A DNA stretch of 32,991 nt, taken from positions 1 to 32,991 of the forward strand of contig CAKTQR010000024.1 of the NCBI GenBank assembly GCA_934597175.1, in the 5' to 3' direction. The DNA comes from an uncultured Oscillospiraceae bacterium. GTDB lineage: Bacteria; Bacillota; Clostridia; Oscillospirales; Oscillospiraceae. The position numbers and the translations under genes were made by a program. A model generated the notes under the pieces. It was not told the DNA's origin. It made no database searches and saw nothing but the letters and a program-made list of their open reading frames with translations. Below, in pieces: positions 9,157 through 18,092 of this stretch (its first letter is position 1; each line of letters opens with the position of its first letter).

Positions 9157-10236
9157 TCAATTCTCAAGGCGCTGATCGTTTTCTTGTTCCGCTTTCTGCT
9201 CATGTGCCTGCCTGCGTGCTGCTTCCTGTTCCGCCACTCGCGCTTCTTGCGCCCTTTTGTTTGCTAAATATGTATCATATTCTTCTATTCTTCTACGGTC
9301 GGCATCTATATCTTTACCGATAGTTTTAACTAACTCCGTAATTTCCCCGCTAAGACGTATCAGAAGTTCAGTTTGATCGGTGATTAGCACAAGCTTCTTA
9401 GCGTAAGCGTCCATGATTTTTTTCATGGCTTGTATATCTTCGTCAGAAAGAACACTGTCCTTCAGTGCGAGAGCAATCTCTGTCTTTCTGATATTCAACT
9501 TTAATATTTCGGAGTGTCGTCGTACATGTTCAGTTGTTACCGAATTCATTTCCTTCTCTTGCATGCAACCATTTAAAGAAGTGATTTCTGTTTGAAGCTG
9601 TTCGGCTTCAGGAGTTAAGGCTTGCCCCGGAATTCGTGTTTTCAAGAGTTGAGCCGCAGCTGGGTCAGCCCTCTCCATGCGGTCGACTTTATTAAATTGG
9701 TCTGCATACCGTTCATAAGCAGCTCTGCAGTTGGCTTCGCTCCTCTCAAGGTTCTCTTCGCACGCTCTCAATGTATTATAAAAGTGAATCAAACTGTATG
9801 AACTCATTGACAAGACTTCAACATTTTTCACTTGCTTTTCTGCATCAGCTTTTTGGCATCCTGCCAATTTCTCTCTTTCGTTTATGATGTTATTAATTAA
9901 AGTTCCTGCTTGCGCCGCACACTTATTATCGCCGTAGTAAAGTGCATTACCGTACTCCTCAACAAGCTTTTTTAACTCTGAATCGATTTTTGACAAATCA
10001 TAACCGCAAGTTCTTGACTTGTGAATGTTTTCCGCCAAATCAAGCGATCTCGCAGAAAACTCAGCTGATTTTCTTGCCTCTCTTATCCCCACTGCTCTAG
10101 CTGCAGCAGTTCGCAGGGCAGCTTCAATCTCTTCTCCGTTTTTTCTGTTTTCCGCTGCAAAATTTTTCTCTTGCGCATTCTCCTTTTTTGCATTCTCTTT
10201 TTCTTTTTGTTTTTTTCCACCAGTAAAAAAACACAT
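9157..10236 (-). CDS. Coiled-coil protein, possible second membrane-remodelling subunit
   Basis: 359 residues, almost entirely helical. A short start MCFFTGGKKQKEKE with adjacent aromatics and lysines is followed by charged helices, an Ala/Arg-rich stretch near 38-60, long heptad-like segments through 75-330, and a Glu/Gln/Arg-rich tail. No signal peptide, membrane segment or catalytic motif is seen. The N-terminus resembles that of the next gene's product (hydrophobic pair, then Lys-rich), as expected for an amphipathic membrane-contact helix of a PspA- or ESCRT-III-like protein, but length and sequence do not identify a family. It sits 20 nt before the ESCRT-III-like gene and 29 nt after a zinc-ribbon gene, so it belongs to the tight operon core. 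Function unknown. Confidence 0.75.
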   Translation of the reverse strand: MCFFTGGKKQKEKENAKKENAQEKNFAAENRKNGEEIEAALRTAAARAVGIREARKSAEFSARSLDLAENIHKSRTCGYDLSKIDSELKKLVEEYGNALYYGDNKCAAQAGTLINNIINEREKLAGCQKADAEKQVKNVEVLSMSSYSLIHFYNTLRACEENLERSEANCRAAYERYADQFNKVDRMERADPAAAQLLKTRIPGQALTPEAEQLQTEITSLNGCMQEKEMNSVTTEHVRRHSEILKLNIRKTEIALALKDSVLSDEDIQAMKKIMDAYAKKLVLITDQTELLIRLSGEITELVKTIGKDIDADRRRIEEYDTYLANKRAQEARVAEQEAARRQAHEQKAEQENDQRLEN

Positions 10237-10265
10237 GATTATTTCCTCCGCTTTCTTATTGTAAA

Positions 10266-10760
10266 TTAGTATACATCAAACACATCAGATTCTGTGTATT
10301 TCGTTTCATTTCCTACAACAACGCAATAAGCATCGTCTGTTTTCTTTTTTAGCCCGACCTGCCAAAAATCATTGATTTTCGGATTTGGCACTGACAGTTT
10401 AATCAGCTTTCTATCAGTACCTTCGCACTCTATGGCTACATTTAGCTTGCAATCGCCGTTCAGTCTTGCAAACTTCTCAGCATTCCACCGGATTCCCCCG
10501 CTTGGTACTTTGCTTGTTTCACCCAACAAGATATACTCTTTTGCTTCGGTTACAACTTCATAATTTTTGATTTTATTAGAGTACACCTCAAGGAACACCT
10601 TGCATTCATGCCAATGCTTTTTCCTATAGTCGGCTGCCATTTTCAAGAGCTGTTTTCTGGATTCCTCTGAGTCATCGGTGAGGCCGATAACCGGGAATTT
10701 ACAGCGTGGGCATTTGCCCAGGTCAACGCTAAATTCCATCCCGCAACACAGACACTTCAT
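10266..10760 (-). CDS. Small zinc-ribbon protein with beta-rich C-terminal domain
   Basis: 164 residues from the ATG at 10760. The frame continues to a GTG at 10778, but the GGAGG site spans that codon and is spaced for 10760, as in the paralogue upstream. Residues 1-25 form a zinc ribbon, MKCLCCGMEF then KCPRCKFPVIG (two C-x2-C pairs). A linker (about 30-55) matches the paralogue. The C-terminal ~100 residues are probably beta-rich, with LNVAIECEG and DFWQVGLKKKTDD, and end KYTESDVFDVY. There is no membrane segment. The N-terminal ribbon is shared with the gene ending at 10909, while the C-terminal halves are unrelated: a duplicated docking module with swapped effector half. It is the first gene of the tightly packed core. 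Function unknown. Confidence 0.8.
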   Translation of the reverse strand: MKCLCCGMEFSVDLGKCPRCKFPVIGLTDDSEESRKQLLKMAADYRKKHWHECKVFLEVYSNKIKNYEVVTEAKEYILLGETSKVPSGGIRWNAEKFARLNGDCKLNVAIECEGTDRKLIKLSVPNPKINDFWQVGLKKKTDDAYCVVVGNETKYTESDVFDVY

Positions 10761-10908
10761 AAAGCATTTTTCCTCCACTTTCTATAGATTTTTATTTATC
10801 TCGTCCATTATATTGCTCGTAAAAAGATAGGCTGTTCTAACCACTTTGTGGTGTAGCGGTTTTTTATGCCCCGACATAACATCGCATTGTCCAAAACATT
10901 TGTGACCG

Positions 10909-11442
10909 TTAATCTCCAGCGCTCTTGGTTAAAAGGTGCAGACTATCCTCTATATCAGTTTTCAATTCGCTCATCCTCTGCACGGATTCCTTTAATTTCG
11001 TGATTCTTACATTCATTTCATTTATAGTTTTATACGACTCCCGGGATTCTTTTCCGTAATAGATCGCTATAGTACCAATAAAATCACCCTGAAGATTTTC
11101 AATCTTTTTCTGATAGTCCTCTACGCTCCAATCTATTTCTTTTATCGCACTATGTACCATACTGTAAATGTGGTCGCAGGATCGCTTAATGTATTCTATC
11201 ATGCCTTGCAGATATTTCTCTTGGTCCTCCATGCGAAGGCAGATATCATCAATCTCAGACATTTTCTCATCGATGAACGCCTTGAATTTAATCCCGTGTT
11301 TTTCGTTGTATTTGGCTGCAATCCCCAAGATCTGTTCTCTAGATTCTTCTGAGCCATCGGCAAGGCCGATGACCGGAAATTCGCATCTCGGGCATTTGCC
11401 CAGGTCATCGCTAAACTCCATCCCACAAGCCAAACATTTCAT
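10909..11442 (-). CDS. Small zinc-ribbon protein with coiled-coil C-terminal half
   Basis: 177 residues. The N-terminal zinc ribbon (MKCLACGMEF, then KCPRCEFPVIGLADGSEESR) is nearly the same as in the gene ending at 10266. From about residue 45 the protein is a helical, heptad-like rod (EIDDICLRMEDQEKYLQ and onward) to the end. The leader carries the same TCTATAGAAAG-GGAGG block before its ATG as the paralogue, with the ribosome site 11 nt upstream, so leader and ribbon were duplicated together. It follows the long coiled-coil gene after 110 nt. By context a coiled-coil adaptor recruited through its ribbon is plausible; no enzymatic motif is present. Confidence 0.8.
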   Translation of the reverse strand: MKCLACGMEFSDDLGKCPRCEFPVIGLADGSEESREQILGIAAKYNEKHGIKFKAFIDEKMSEIDDICLRMEDQEKYLQGMIEYIKRSCDHIYSMVHSAIKEIDWSVEDYQKKIENLQGDFIGTIAIYYGKESRESYKTINEMNVRITKLKESVQRMSELKTDIEDSLHLLTKSAGD

Positions 11443-11552
11443 GAGGTATTTATCCTCCGCTTTCTATAGATTTAGATTTTTTCTCGCCCATTTTTGCCAG
11501 CGAAAAAACTAACCGCTCCAAGCGCTTTGCGGTATCACGGCTACTTTGCGCT

Positions 11553-13250
11553 CTAATCTTCGAGAATTTGAGTTATGCGATTGTATATCTTTTCGATTTC
11601 TTTTGCATCTTCTTCAAACTTTCTGATCCGCTCTTCAAGGTCTTCCGCCAGCTGATCCGATTCCTGGTCACCTGAAATAACTCCGTATTTTATTTCCTTT
11701 GTCATTTCATTTTTTAATTTTTCTATCAGCGCTATTTTTTTATTGATTGATTTAATCTTTTTATTGTGCTCCGGAACTTCCTCGCTGTTAAATTTTTCTC
11801 TTTCTCTTTTAAGCTTTTCCTGAAGAACATCAAGCTTTTGTTGAAGATCTTCTCGCTGCTTTTTTAAGTTAACGGAATCAAGCTTCACCTGTTCCCTCTT
11901 CTCTTTTAGTTCGTTAATGGTATTGCTATCAACTGTGATACTATTCTCGAATCCCGTGATCTCATTCTTCAACAGTGCGATCTCTTCCTTTTTCGAGGTT
12001 ACTGCATCTTCTATCGTTTTTTTCTCTATATCAAGTTTACCTTTTTCGTCACAAAGCTTCTTATAGTCTTCATTCTCTTTTCCTATGCTCATTTTCAAAT
12101 CGTCCCTCTGGGTAGTCAAATTTGTTCTTTTCTGCACAGCTGCCGGAAGACTCGTATTGGTGAGCTTTTCTATCTCTTTTTCTAATTGCGCACATTCTTC
12201 CTCGATCCCGCAGATCTCCTTATTGGTCACAATTAGGGCTGCAAGCCGTTCGGTAAGACTGTCTTTCTCAGCAGTTGCAGCCTCTTGTTTTTTCTTGAAT
12301 TTTTCCTCTATCTCTGTGCACTGCTTGTCAGCTTCTTTTTCTCCACTTTCAAGTTCTATAGAAAGAGTTTGGTTTTCGGCTTCCAGTTCGTCCATTAAAG
12401 CTTTTTTCTCATTAAGCTCGCTCAGTTCCTTTTTCAAACTCTCATTTTGTTCATTTGCCGTCTTGTGTCTTTGGAGCAACACTGAGTTTCGACTTTCTTC
12501 TGCTTTTATCTTATTCTCTTGTTTTTCAATATCTCTTTGATATTGGTCGTTTTGGCTTTTTAAATTCTTGGCTTCTTGTTCGCTTTTTTTTAGTTCTGCA
12601 CTTGCAGTGCGATTTTCGCCTTCCTTCGTTTTAATATCATTCGAAATTGCGGTGCACTCATCCTTAACTTTCTGCAATGCTTTCTCCTGAAATTCAAGTT
12701 CTCTTTGAAGGGTTGATTTTTGTTGTTCCGCAGCCACAATAGATTTTGCCTTTATGCTGTCGATCTGAGCTTGAATTTCGTTGTTGTATGCCTCCAGTTC
12801 ATTCACTTGTCGTTCTTTCTCGGTGAGAGCCTCGCGATCCGCTTTCAGCTTTTCTGATTGATCGACAACTTCTTTCTCTTTTTCTTTCTGTTTTCTTTCT
12901 TTCTCCTCAATTTCTTCCTTCTCTTCAGACAGTTTCTGAAGCTGCTGCTCCAAGGTTTCCATTCTTTGCTCGATCTTTTCTCTGCGTTTTGCAATACGCC
13001 CCGTGGGATCCTCCCCGGACAAGATCCCTTCGTTATTTCTTGTGATCCTCAGAAAATCAGTACCGCATACAGACAGATACTCTGCCAGCTTATGAGGATC
13101 TTCCACCGGAAGGCTCGACACCGAGCTGCCGGAAAGCCTCACAGCCTCATTCAAGTCATGATATACGCCAAGAATATCCTCCTGAGTGATATCCTTTTCA
13201 TCTTCATCTAAAGCCACAAGCGTCTGTCTAACCATTTCTAAATCAATCAT
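11553..13250 (-). CDS. Long coiled-coil protein coupled to the Hsp70 gene
   Basis: 565 residues from the ATG at 13250, which has an AAAGGGCG site and overlaps the Hsp70 stop by 8 nt (ATGATTGA), implying translational coupling; the longer frame to 13352 lies wholly inside the Hsp70 gene. Residues 1-85 form a small domain (MIDLEMVRQTLVALDEDEKD onward), then DPTGRIAKRREKIEQRME begins an unbroken coiled coil very rich in Glu, Lys and Gln to the C-terminus. No membrane segment or ATPase head is visible, so it is not an SMC protein. Coupling to an Hsp70 suggests a dedicated partner or substrate, perhaps a scaffold or a GrpE-like exchange factor in an extended form; this is inference. Confidence 0.82.
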   Translation of the reverse strand: MIDLEMVRQTLVALDEDEKDITQEDILGVYHDLNEAVRLSGSSVSSLPVEDPHKLAEYLSVCGTDFLRITRNNEGILSGEDPTGRIAKRREKIEQRMETLEQQLQKLSEEKEEIEEKERKQKEKEKEVVDQSEKLKADREALTEKERQVNELEAYNNEIQAQIDSIKAKSIVAAEQQKSTLQRELEFQEKALQKVKDECTAISNDIKTKEGENRTASAELKKSEQEAKNLKSQNDQYQRDIEKQENKIKAEESRNSVLLQRHKTANEQNESLKKELSELNEKKALMDELEAENQTLSIELESGEKEADKQCTEIEEKFKKKQEAATAEKDSLTERLAALIVTNKEICGIEEECAQLEKEIEKLTNTSLPAAVQKRTNLTTQRDDLKMSIGKENEDYKKLCDEKGKLDIEKKTIEDAVTSKKEEIALLKNEITGFENSITVDSNTINELKEKREQVKLDSVNLKKQREDLQQKLDVLQEKLKREREKFNSEEVPEHNKKIKSINKKIALIEKLKNEMTKEIKYGVISGDQESDQLAEDLEERIRKFEEDAKEIEKIYNRITQILED

Positions 13251-15009
13251 TTGGGAACGCCCTTTCCATCTGCTGAACTCCGAAAAGCTCGTTAAAGCTT
13301 GTGAGCTCAATTGTGTGTTTTTCCTTGCTAACTTTGTTTTCAATAATGTCAAGCTGGTGTATATGCAAGCTTATTACCCCCGACGAATCTAGAGAAAAGC
13401 CTACAACAGCAGCCTGACTCGGATTCTTTATCGCTCTGCTGAGCTTTTTTGTGAATTCCGGTTTTGGGATCATGACAAGTGTAGCTCTGTCATCTTCTTG
13501 CATGTTTATAAGGAGCTTATCTATATACCCGCCGCTTGAAACGATTATCTGGTCGTTCCCTGCGTCATCCTTCTGGCGGTACTCCTTATTGAACTCTATG
13601 TCCTGATTATACTTAAGTCCAAACGCCTTGATGTACTTACCGTCAAGATTCTTAGCCGCGACTCCAATAGAGAACGGTGCAGTATTTCTGATGCGGATCT
13701 TATCAGCTGCAATAAGCGCAGCTCCCATTGAAACCGCTTTCTCTCCATTGGCGGTATTGCCCATAACATACTCTTTGCGTTTATCCTGTGAGCTAAAGCG
13801 GAATTTATCTGCAACTTGTTTCTTAACTAGATAAAAGTTGCCAAACCCCCCTGCCAAGACTATCTTGAACTTGTCCACATTGCGTTCATCGTACTCGATC
13901 AAATGCTCCGGATTATTCATATAGGCGATAGCTTCGTCCATCTTTGCAGCAAAAACAGGTTTAATAACCTCGTTATAAACCTCCGCCATCAACTGATAAG
14001 AAATTGGGACATCTTCCTTGCCATACATGATTTCAGTAAAAATGAATTCTTCGCCCGCATCATCCATGTCTTCCTCTGACAAAAGATCTGGGTCTGCACC
14101 CACGCTTGAGAAGACAGCATCCAGTTCCGTTTTACCGTTCAATATGGCTTCTTCGAGGGCATCCACAGCTCTGTAAAATGTCGGATCATTCGGCACTTCA
14201 ATTTTAGGGCATGCCATTTTTATTGCCGCCCTTGTCAAGCTTTCCATATACACTATGCCGGCTTGTCCGATTTTTCCTCTTTCTCTGTTCTCGCCCGCAC
14301 CGGTCTTAAACGGAGCTCTGACTTCCATGCCCACGGAGCCATCCCCATATGATTTGGGTGAAATTTCCGTTAGAGTTATATCAAGAGTTCCCCCGCCATA
14401 ATCGATAAGAAGTATGTGACCGTCAAAGTTCTTGCCGTTTTTCTTGAAAAAGTCATAGGCGAAAAATGAACTTGCAGACACAGGCTCACTCACAACTTGG
14501 ACCGAATCAGCTGACTTGACCATTGGCAGCTTTTTGCATATATCTCTCAGCTTTGCTCTGCCGTCAACATTTGTCGAGAATCTGCTGAATTTCCGTCCAT
14601 CCCTCTCGATTTCTTCCATTTCGCGAGTCCATATTTCGGGTGCTCCGATAGCAAGATGGTCTATTTTCTTCTCATCTTCTCGCTCAAGTATTTGCGAAAG
14701 AACAGATTCAAGGAACATTGCCGTAATTTCTGCCGGAGTATGCTCATCGTCAAATCCACGGCTTTCGAGGATTTCCTTGTTATCCTCCGCCAGCATCATT
14801 TTAAAAGCTCTATAACTTACGGCAGGCGGTCTCTTCTTTTTAGCTTCTCTGCCTATGGAAACTCTCCCTCTTGATGTAGCGAGGACAGTCGGTATAGCCG
14901 CTGTGCCTGCATCTTCAGTCAATGCAACGGCTTCGGCCCTATCCACATCTTTTCTGTAAACAGACACCATCGTATATGTACTTCCAAAGTCAACACCAAC
15001 GCTAAGCAT
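13243..15009 (-). CDS. Hsp70/DnaK-like ATPase with short substrate domain
   Basis: 588 residues. Actin/Hsp70 nucleotide-binding motifs are in order: phosphate-1 SVGVDFGSTYTMVSVY (3-18), phosphate-2 LLIDYGGGTLDITLTEI near 200-216, adenosine motif IVLAGGFGN near 380, then AVSMGAALIAA. About residues 255-330 hold an acidic insertion (EEDMDDAGEEF). From about 430 a short beta domain follows (APFSIGVAAKN...), but the helical lid and EEVD-like tail of DnaK are missing. The gene starts 81 nt after the 661-residue gene, has a GGAGG site, and its end overlaps the coiled-coil gene. It is a specialised Hsp70, not the housekeeping chaperone: no grpE or dnaJ is nearby. It may control assembly of neighbouring coiled-coil or ribbon proteins. 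Confidence 0.92.
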   Translation of the reverse strand: MLSVGVDFGSTYTMVSVYRKDVDRAEAVALTEDAGTAAIPTVLATSRGRVSIGREAKKKRPPAVSYRAFKMMLAEDNKEILESRGFDDEHTPAEITAMFLESVLSQILEREDEKKIDHLAIGAPEIWTREMEEIERDGRKFSRFSTNVDGRAKLRDICKKLPMVKSADSVQVVSEPVSASSFFAYDFFKKNGKNFDGHILLIDYGGGTLDITLTEISPKSYGDGSVGMEVRAPFKTGAGENRERGKIGQAGIVYMESLTRAAIKMACPKIEVPNDPTFYRAVDALEEAILNGKTELDAVFSSVGADPDLLSEEDMDDAGEEFIFTEIMYGKEDVPISYQLMAEVYNEVIKPVFAAKMDEAIAYMNNPEHLIEYDERNVDKFKIVLAGGFGNFYLVKKQVADKFRFSSQDKRKEYVMGNTANGEKAVSMGAALIAADKIRIRNTAPFSIGVAAKNLDGKYIKAFGLKYNQDIEFNKEYRQKDDAGNDQIIVSSGGYIDKLLINMQEDDRATLVMIPKPEFTKKLSRAIKNPSQAAVVGFSLDSSGVISLHIHQLDIIENKVSKEKHTIELTSFNELFGVQQMERAFPND

Positions 15010-15090
15010 TTAATCTCTTTCCTCCGTTTTGCTGTTATTCACATTTATGATTCATTCTGATAAAATCACGAAACCACCTTGAATAACGCT

Positions 15091-17076
15091 CTATATTTCA
15101 AAATCAGTATCAAAATCGTTTTTCAAGCGTGCAAATATGTCCCCGTCGTCTTCTCGTCCCGCATCAGCGGTGCTGTAGCAGCTTAGATCACTCAGCGCAT
15201 TGTTGTCATCTCTGAGCAAATCGTCATATTTATCTGATACCTCAATTTCTTGCTGCTTGATTTGCATTTCTTCATCTCTAAGAAGATTAATAATTATTTT
15301 AAAATCATCTTCATTAACACCTGATACCGTAAAGCTTAACTTATCCACTGCTTTGGCGACGAGCTCTATACACTCATCTTCAGCCTGATAACACCCATAA
15401 CACCATTTCGTTGCGGAATCTTGCCTAGATATTATTTCTCCTTTATCTTTGTTATAAGAATTCCACAAAGCACTTCCCTTAGGAACCATTTCTAATTTTT
15501 TGTCGCACTCTTTAAGTTCATCTTTGATCTTTGCGATGATATTTTGAGCTTCCTCTGCCTTTCCGTTTAACCTTTGGGCAGCATCAGCTACTCCAAGTGT
15601 CACTTCGACTAGTTCCCATTTATTTACAACAGTAGTGTCTGTCCCAGTTGAATCAACAGACTCCAAATAGCACTTAAATGCAGAAATTTTATGCTGACGA
15701 TACTTTTTCTGCCCTTCTGAACAGCTATTCCCAATCGATTCTATGCAGCCATGAATATTCTTCTTTAAAGGATTCTCTCCGCTTTCATCGTCAGCTAAGA
15801 TATCTCCATGCAGAACAATGTTTCTAAGCATTCTACCTATCTCGTTTAACTCTTTGATTTCATCAGAATCGTAGCAATCAAGCTTTCGAATGTTCTTCGA
15901 AATACTCGCCCACATGTCATACATAAAATCGTTAGCGTAAATGTAGCAGATATTTATGTCGTCCGAGTAGTCGCGCTGCTCTAGGCATATCTGCCACAAC
16001 ATATATTTATCTACCTCATTTTCCTTGTTTCGAGCCTTATATTGACCTGCCATTTCCTTTACAGCGTCAATGAGTTCCGAGGTTTTAAGGTACTCGTCAA
16101 TTTTTCGCATTTCGTATCTTTCATTGACAGGTAGTTTGACAGAATCGGCAAAATCTTTACGGAATTTAGCCGAGTGATAATATTTATAAATTACCTCCGT
16201 AACTGCGTCTATTGCTTCCTCACCGTTTATATTTTGATTGACACTTAACCTCAAAACATTTCTGGAAACCGTGCTACTTATCCTATCCCTGCTTAAATCG
16301 TTAAGAAACAAGCATCGCTCTTTCATGTTTCTTTTCAATGAAGCGTAAATATCCAACTCATTTTTTGAAGACGCAGCCTGCTTGACCTCATCAAGCAGCG
16401 CCTGCAGCACTCCATTGTTCTTAGTCAAGTAAATATTACTTTCGGATGATGTTGTCCCTGCCGTAAGCAGCAGGATGCTGTTGGTTATACCACCAATTGC
16501 TTTTTTTAGCTTTTTTATCGAATCAGCATTATCCGAATAAAATGAATCAAAAGTCTTCATCGATGCCACGAGCGCAATTTGCTTACCCGAGTTCATAATT
16601 TTCAAAATCGTTCCGATCGTTTCGATGGATGCCTTAACGCTTTGAGCACTCCTGCTGACTTCGCCTTTAGAAAACCATTTCGAAAAAAATCCTTTATCGC
16701 AAAACTTTTCGTAGCATTCAGCACTTTCTGTATCTGGAAAGCTTATGTCACCGTTTTCATTCCAGAAAAATATTGCCTCGAATCCTGTGCATTTTAAAAG
16801 GTACCTCAAGTATGTATCATAATCGACTCTCACTGTGCTTGGCAGATCATAAACATCCTGCTTATTTGCAAACACAAAATGGATAAATCCTTTTCTTGGA
16901 TTGAAATACTCCATAACGACCTCACTCACATTATCTATGTGTTTCCTTGTTATCTGTAACGCCCGCATGCACTCCTCATGCGAGCAAAAATTAGCGTTTT
17001 TCTGCCGTGGCCTTATAACTGTGCCCTTTTCAGTTGCTTTCCTATCTAGATTAATCGGCTCAGTTTTGCACTGCAT
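15091..17076 (-). CDS. Unknown 661-residue cytoplasmic protein
   Basis: I do not recognise a family. The N-terminal third has alternating strands and helices (GFIHFVFANKQDVYDLP, then RVDYDTYLRYLLKCTGFEAI and FFWNENGDISFPD), and near 165-200 a segment NSILLLTAGTTSSES resembles the Walker B/sensor-1 strands of a degenerate P-loop ATPase, but no Walker A is present. The middle and C-terminal thirds are mostly helical, with one C-x2-C pair (WCYGCYQ near 560) and an acidic tail (about 630-661) ending FDTDFEI. There is no signal or membrane segment. The ATG at 17076 has an AGGA site. It lies after the zinc-ribbon genes and 81 nt before the Hsp70 gene, so it is probably part of the same system. Confidence 0.75.
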   Translation of the reverse strand: MQCKTEPINLDRKATEKGTVIRPRQKNANFCSHEECMRALQITRKHIDNVSEVVMEYFNPRKGFIHFVFANKQDVYDLPSTVRVDYDTYLRYLLKCTGFEAIFFWNENGDISFPDTESAECYEKFCDKGFFSKWFSKGEVSRSAQSVKASIETIGTILKIMNSGKQIALVASMKTFDSFYSDNADSIKKLKKAIGGITNSILLLTAGTTSSESNIYLTKNNGVLQALLDEVKQAASSKNELDIYASLKRNMKERCLFLNDLSRDRISSTVSRNVLRLSVNQNINGEEAIDAVTEVIYKYYHSAKFRKDFADSVKLPVNERYEMRKIDEYLKTSELIDAVKEMAGQYKARNKENEVDKYMLWQICLEQRDYSDDINICYIYANDFMYDMWASISKNIRKLDCYDSDEIKELNEIGRMLRNIVLHGDILADDESGENPLKKNIHGCIESIGNSCSEGQKKYRQHKISAFKCYLESVDSTGTDTTVVNKWELVEVTLGVADAAQRLNGKAEEAQNIIAKIKDELKECDKKLEMVPKGSALWNSYNKDKGEIISRQDSATKWCYGCYQAEDECIELVAKAVDKLSFTVSGVNEDDFKIIINLLRDEEMQIKQQEIEVSDKYDDLLRDDNNALSDLSCYSTADAGREDDGDIFARLKNDFDTDFEI

Positions 17077-17292
17077 CTCATTGGTATGTCCTGAGAATGA
17101 TTCACCCGGTTAATTGTGCGTAATCACTCTCTCATCCGGGCTTTTATCACCAAACACTTTACGACCTTACTGTTTCTCCGAATATCCATTTATACATATT
17201 TGCTTATTTACTTCATCTGCTGCTTTCGAAGTATGTACAGTTGTGCTCTGGATTTGCAAAGCATTTGTGAGCCTATATCTCTCCGTCGTCTT

Positions 17293-17724
17293 TTATTTTT
17301 TAACTTTTCTGTACGAAAAGCTATATTCTCCGGAATTATTGTCATTTTGTTTTTTATCTCTGTTCTCTTTCCGAGACGAATCTTCTGCTGACTTTTTCTT
17401 AGCGGGCTTCTTGTATGCGATACTATATTCTCCGGTATTTTCGTCGGCTGTGGTCTTTCCTCCGTCTACCACCCAAAGCAGACCTTCTTTGTTCTGTCGA
17501 TACGGACCTTTGTAATTATGTACTTTATCACTTTTCGGGTTTAATTGTTTCTTCTTCAACTCGTTATTCTTCGCCGAAAAGCTCTGCCACTTGATTATAT
17601 CCGCTTTCATTGGAACATCGACCGTCCTTAAGTCAAGAAAATTATCCATAGTGGTATAACCGCATCGCATACATCTATCATCGATCAGTTTTTGAAAGCA
17701 AACCGGGCAATACTCTGATGTCAT
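17293..17724 (-). CDS. Short zinc-ribbon protein with GEYxxxY motifs
   Basis: 143 residues. The N-terminal ribbon (EYCPVCFQKL, DRCMRCGYTT) is followed by the conserved block NFLDLRTVDVPMKADI shared with the two larger paralogues upstream. The rest is Lys/Asn-rich and probably disordered, with two copies of a short motif, GEYSIAYKKP and GEYSFSYRK, the second at the C-terminus. Unlike its paralogues it lacks the membrane anchor, so it may be the soluble version. It has its own promoter (-10 at 17812-17817) and a GAAGG ribosome site. A 216-nt gap with no clear promoter separates it from the 661-residue gene. Role inferred only: an adaptor displaying repeated tyrosine motifs. Confidence 0.8.
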   Translation of the reverse strand: MTSEYCPVCFQKLIDDRCMRCGYTTMDNFLDLRTVDVPMKADIIKWQSFSAKNNELKKKQLNPKSDKVHNYKGPYRQNKEGLLWVVDGGKTTADENTGEYSIAYKKPAKKKSAEDSSRKENRDKKQNDNNSGEYSFSYRKVKK

Positions 17725-17811
17725 CGATCCAACCTTCTTCCAATTACCCCAGGCATCTGTGATTATCTTGGTTTTTCTGCAAAAAGTTATTCAAAACACT
17801 ACTTTTTGATA

Positions 17812-17858
17812 ATTTTAGCATAATTCAGGGATAATGGCAACAAAATAGTGATTATTTT
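17812..17858 (-). promoter_or_regulatory. Promoter with operator, copy 1
   Basis: On the minus strand: -35 TTGCCA (17835-17840), 17-nt spacer ending TATGC (extended -10), -10 TAAAAT (17812-17817). Immediately upstream lies a 17-nt near-palindrome, AAAATAATCACTATTTT (17842-17858). The same block precedes two other zinc-ribbon genes. Confidence 0.8.
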
Positions 17859-18010
17859 CTCTAAATCTAAAACTTGTTTCTCCACAAAATTTTTCTGCAC
17901 AAGCGCAACTTTAGATAAGGTCAACTCTGTTTTTGATTTTTAGCTTGACGCTTCCACTTTTTCAGGGAAAGTATTAGTTTTGAGCGAGCCATTTTACGCC
18001 CAGACAAAAT

Positions 18011-18053
18011 AACAGATCTCCGGCAATACTTTGTGTATTACCGGAGATCTGTT
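18011..18053 (-). terminator. Terminator after the 323-residue zinc-ribbon gene
   Basis: Long stem with core AACAGATCTCCGG / CCGGAGATCTGTT continuing into AATAC / GTATT, followed on the minus strand by ATTTTGT. It lies 40 nt past the stop at 18093, and its arms nearly match those at 19307 and 20585. Confidence 0.8.
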
Positions 18054-18092
18054 GTACGATACGGCTCTCTTATCACAGAGCAAACGAGCAAA

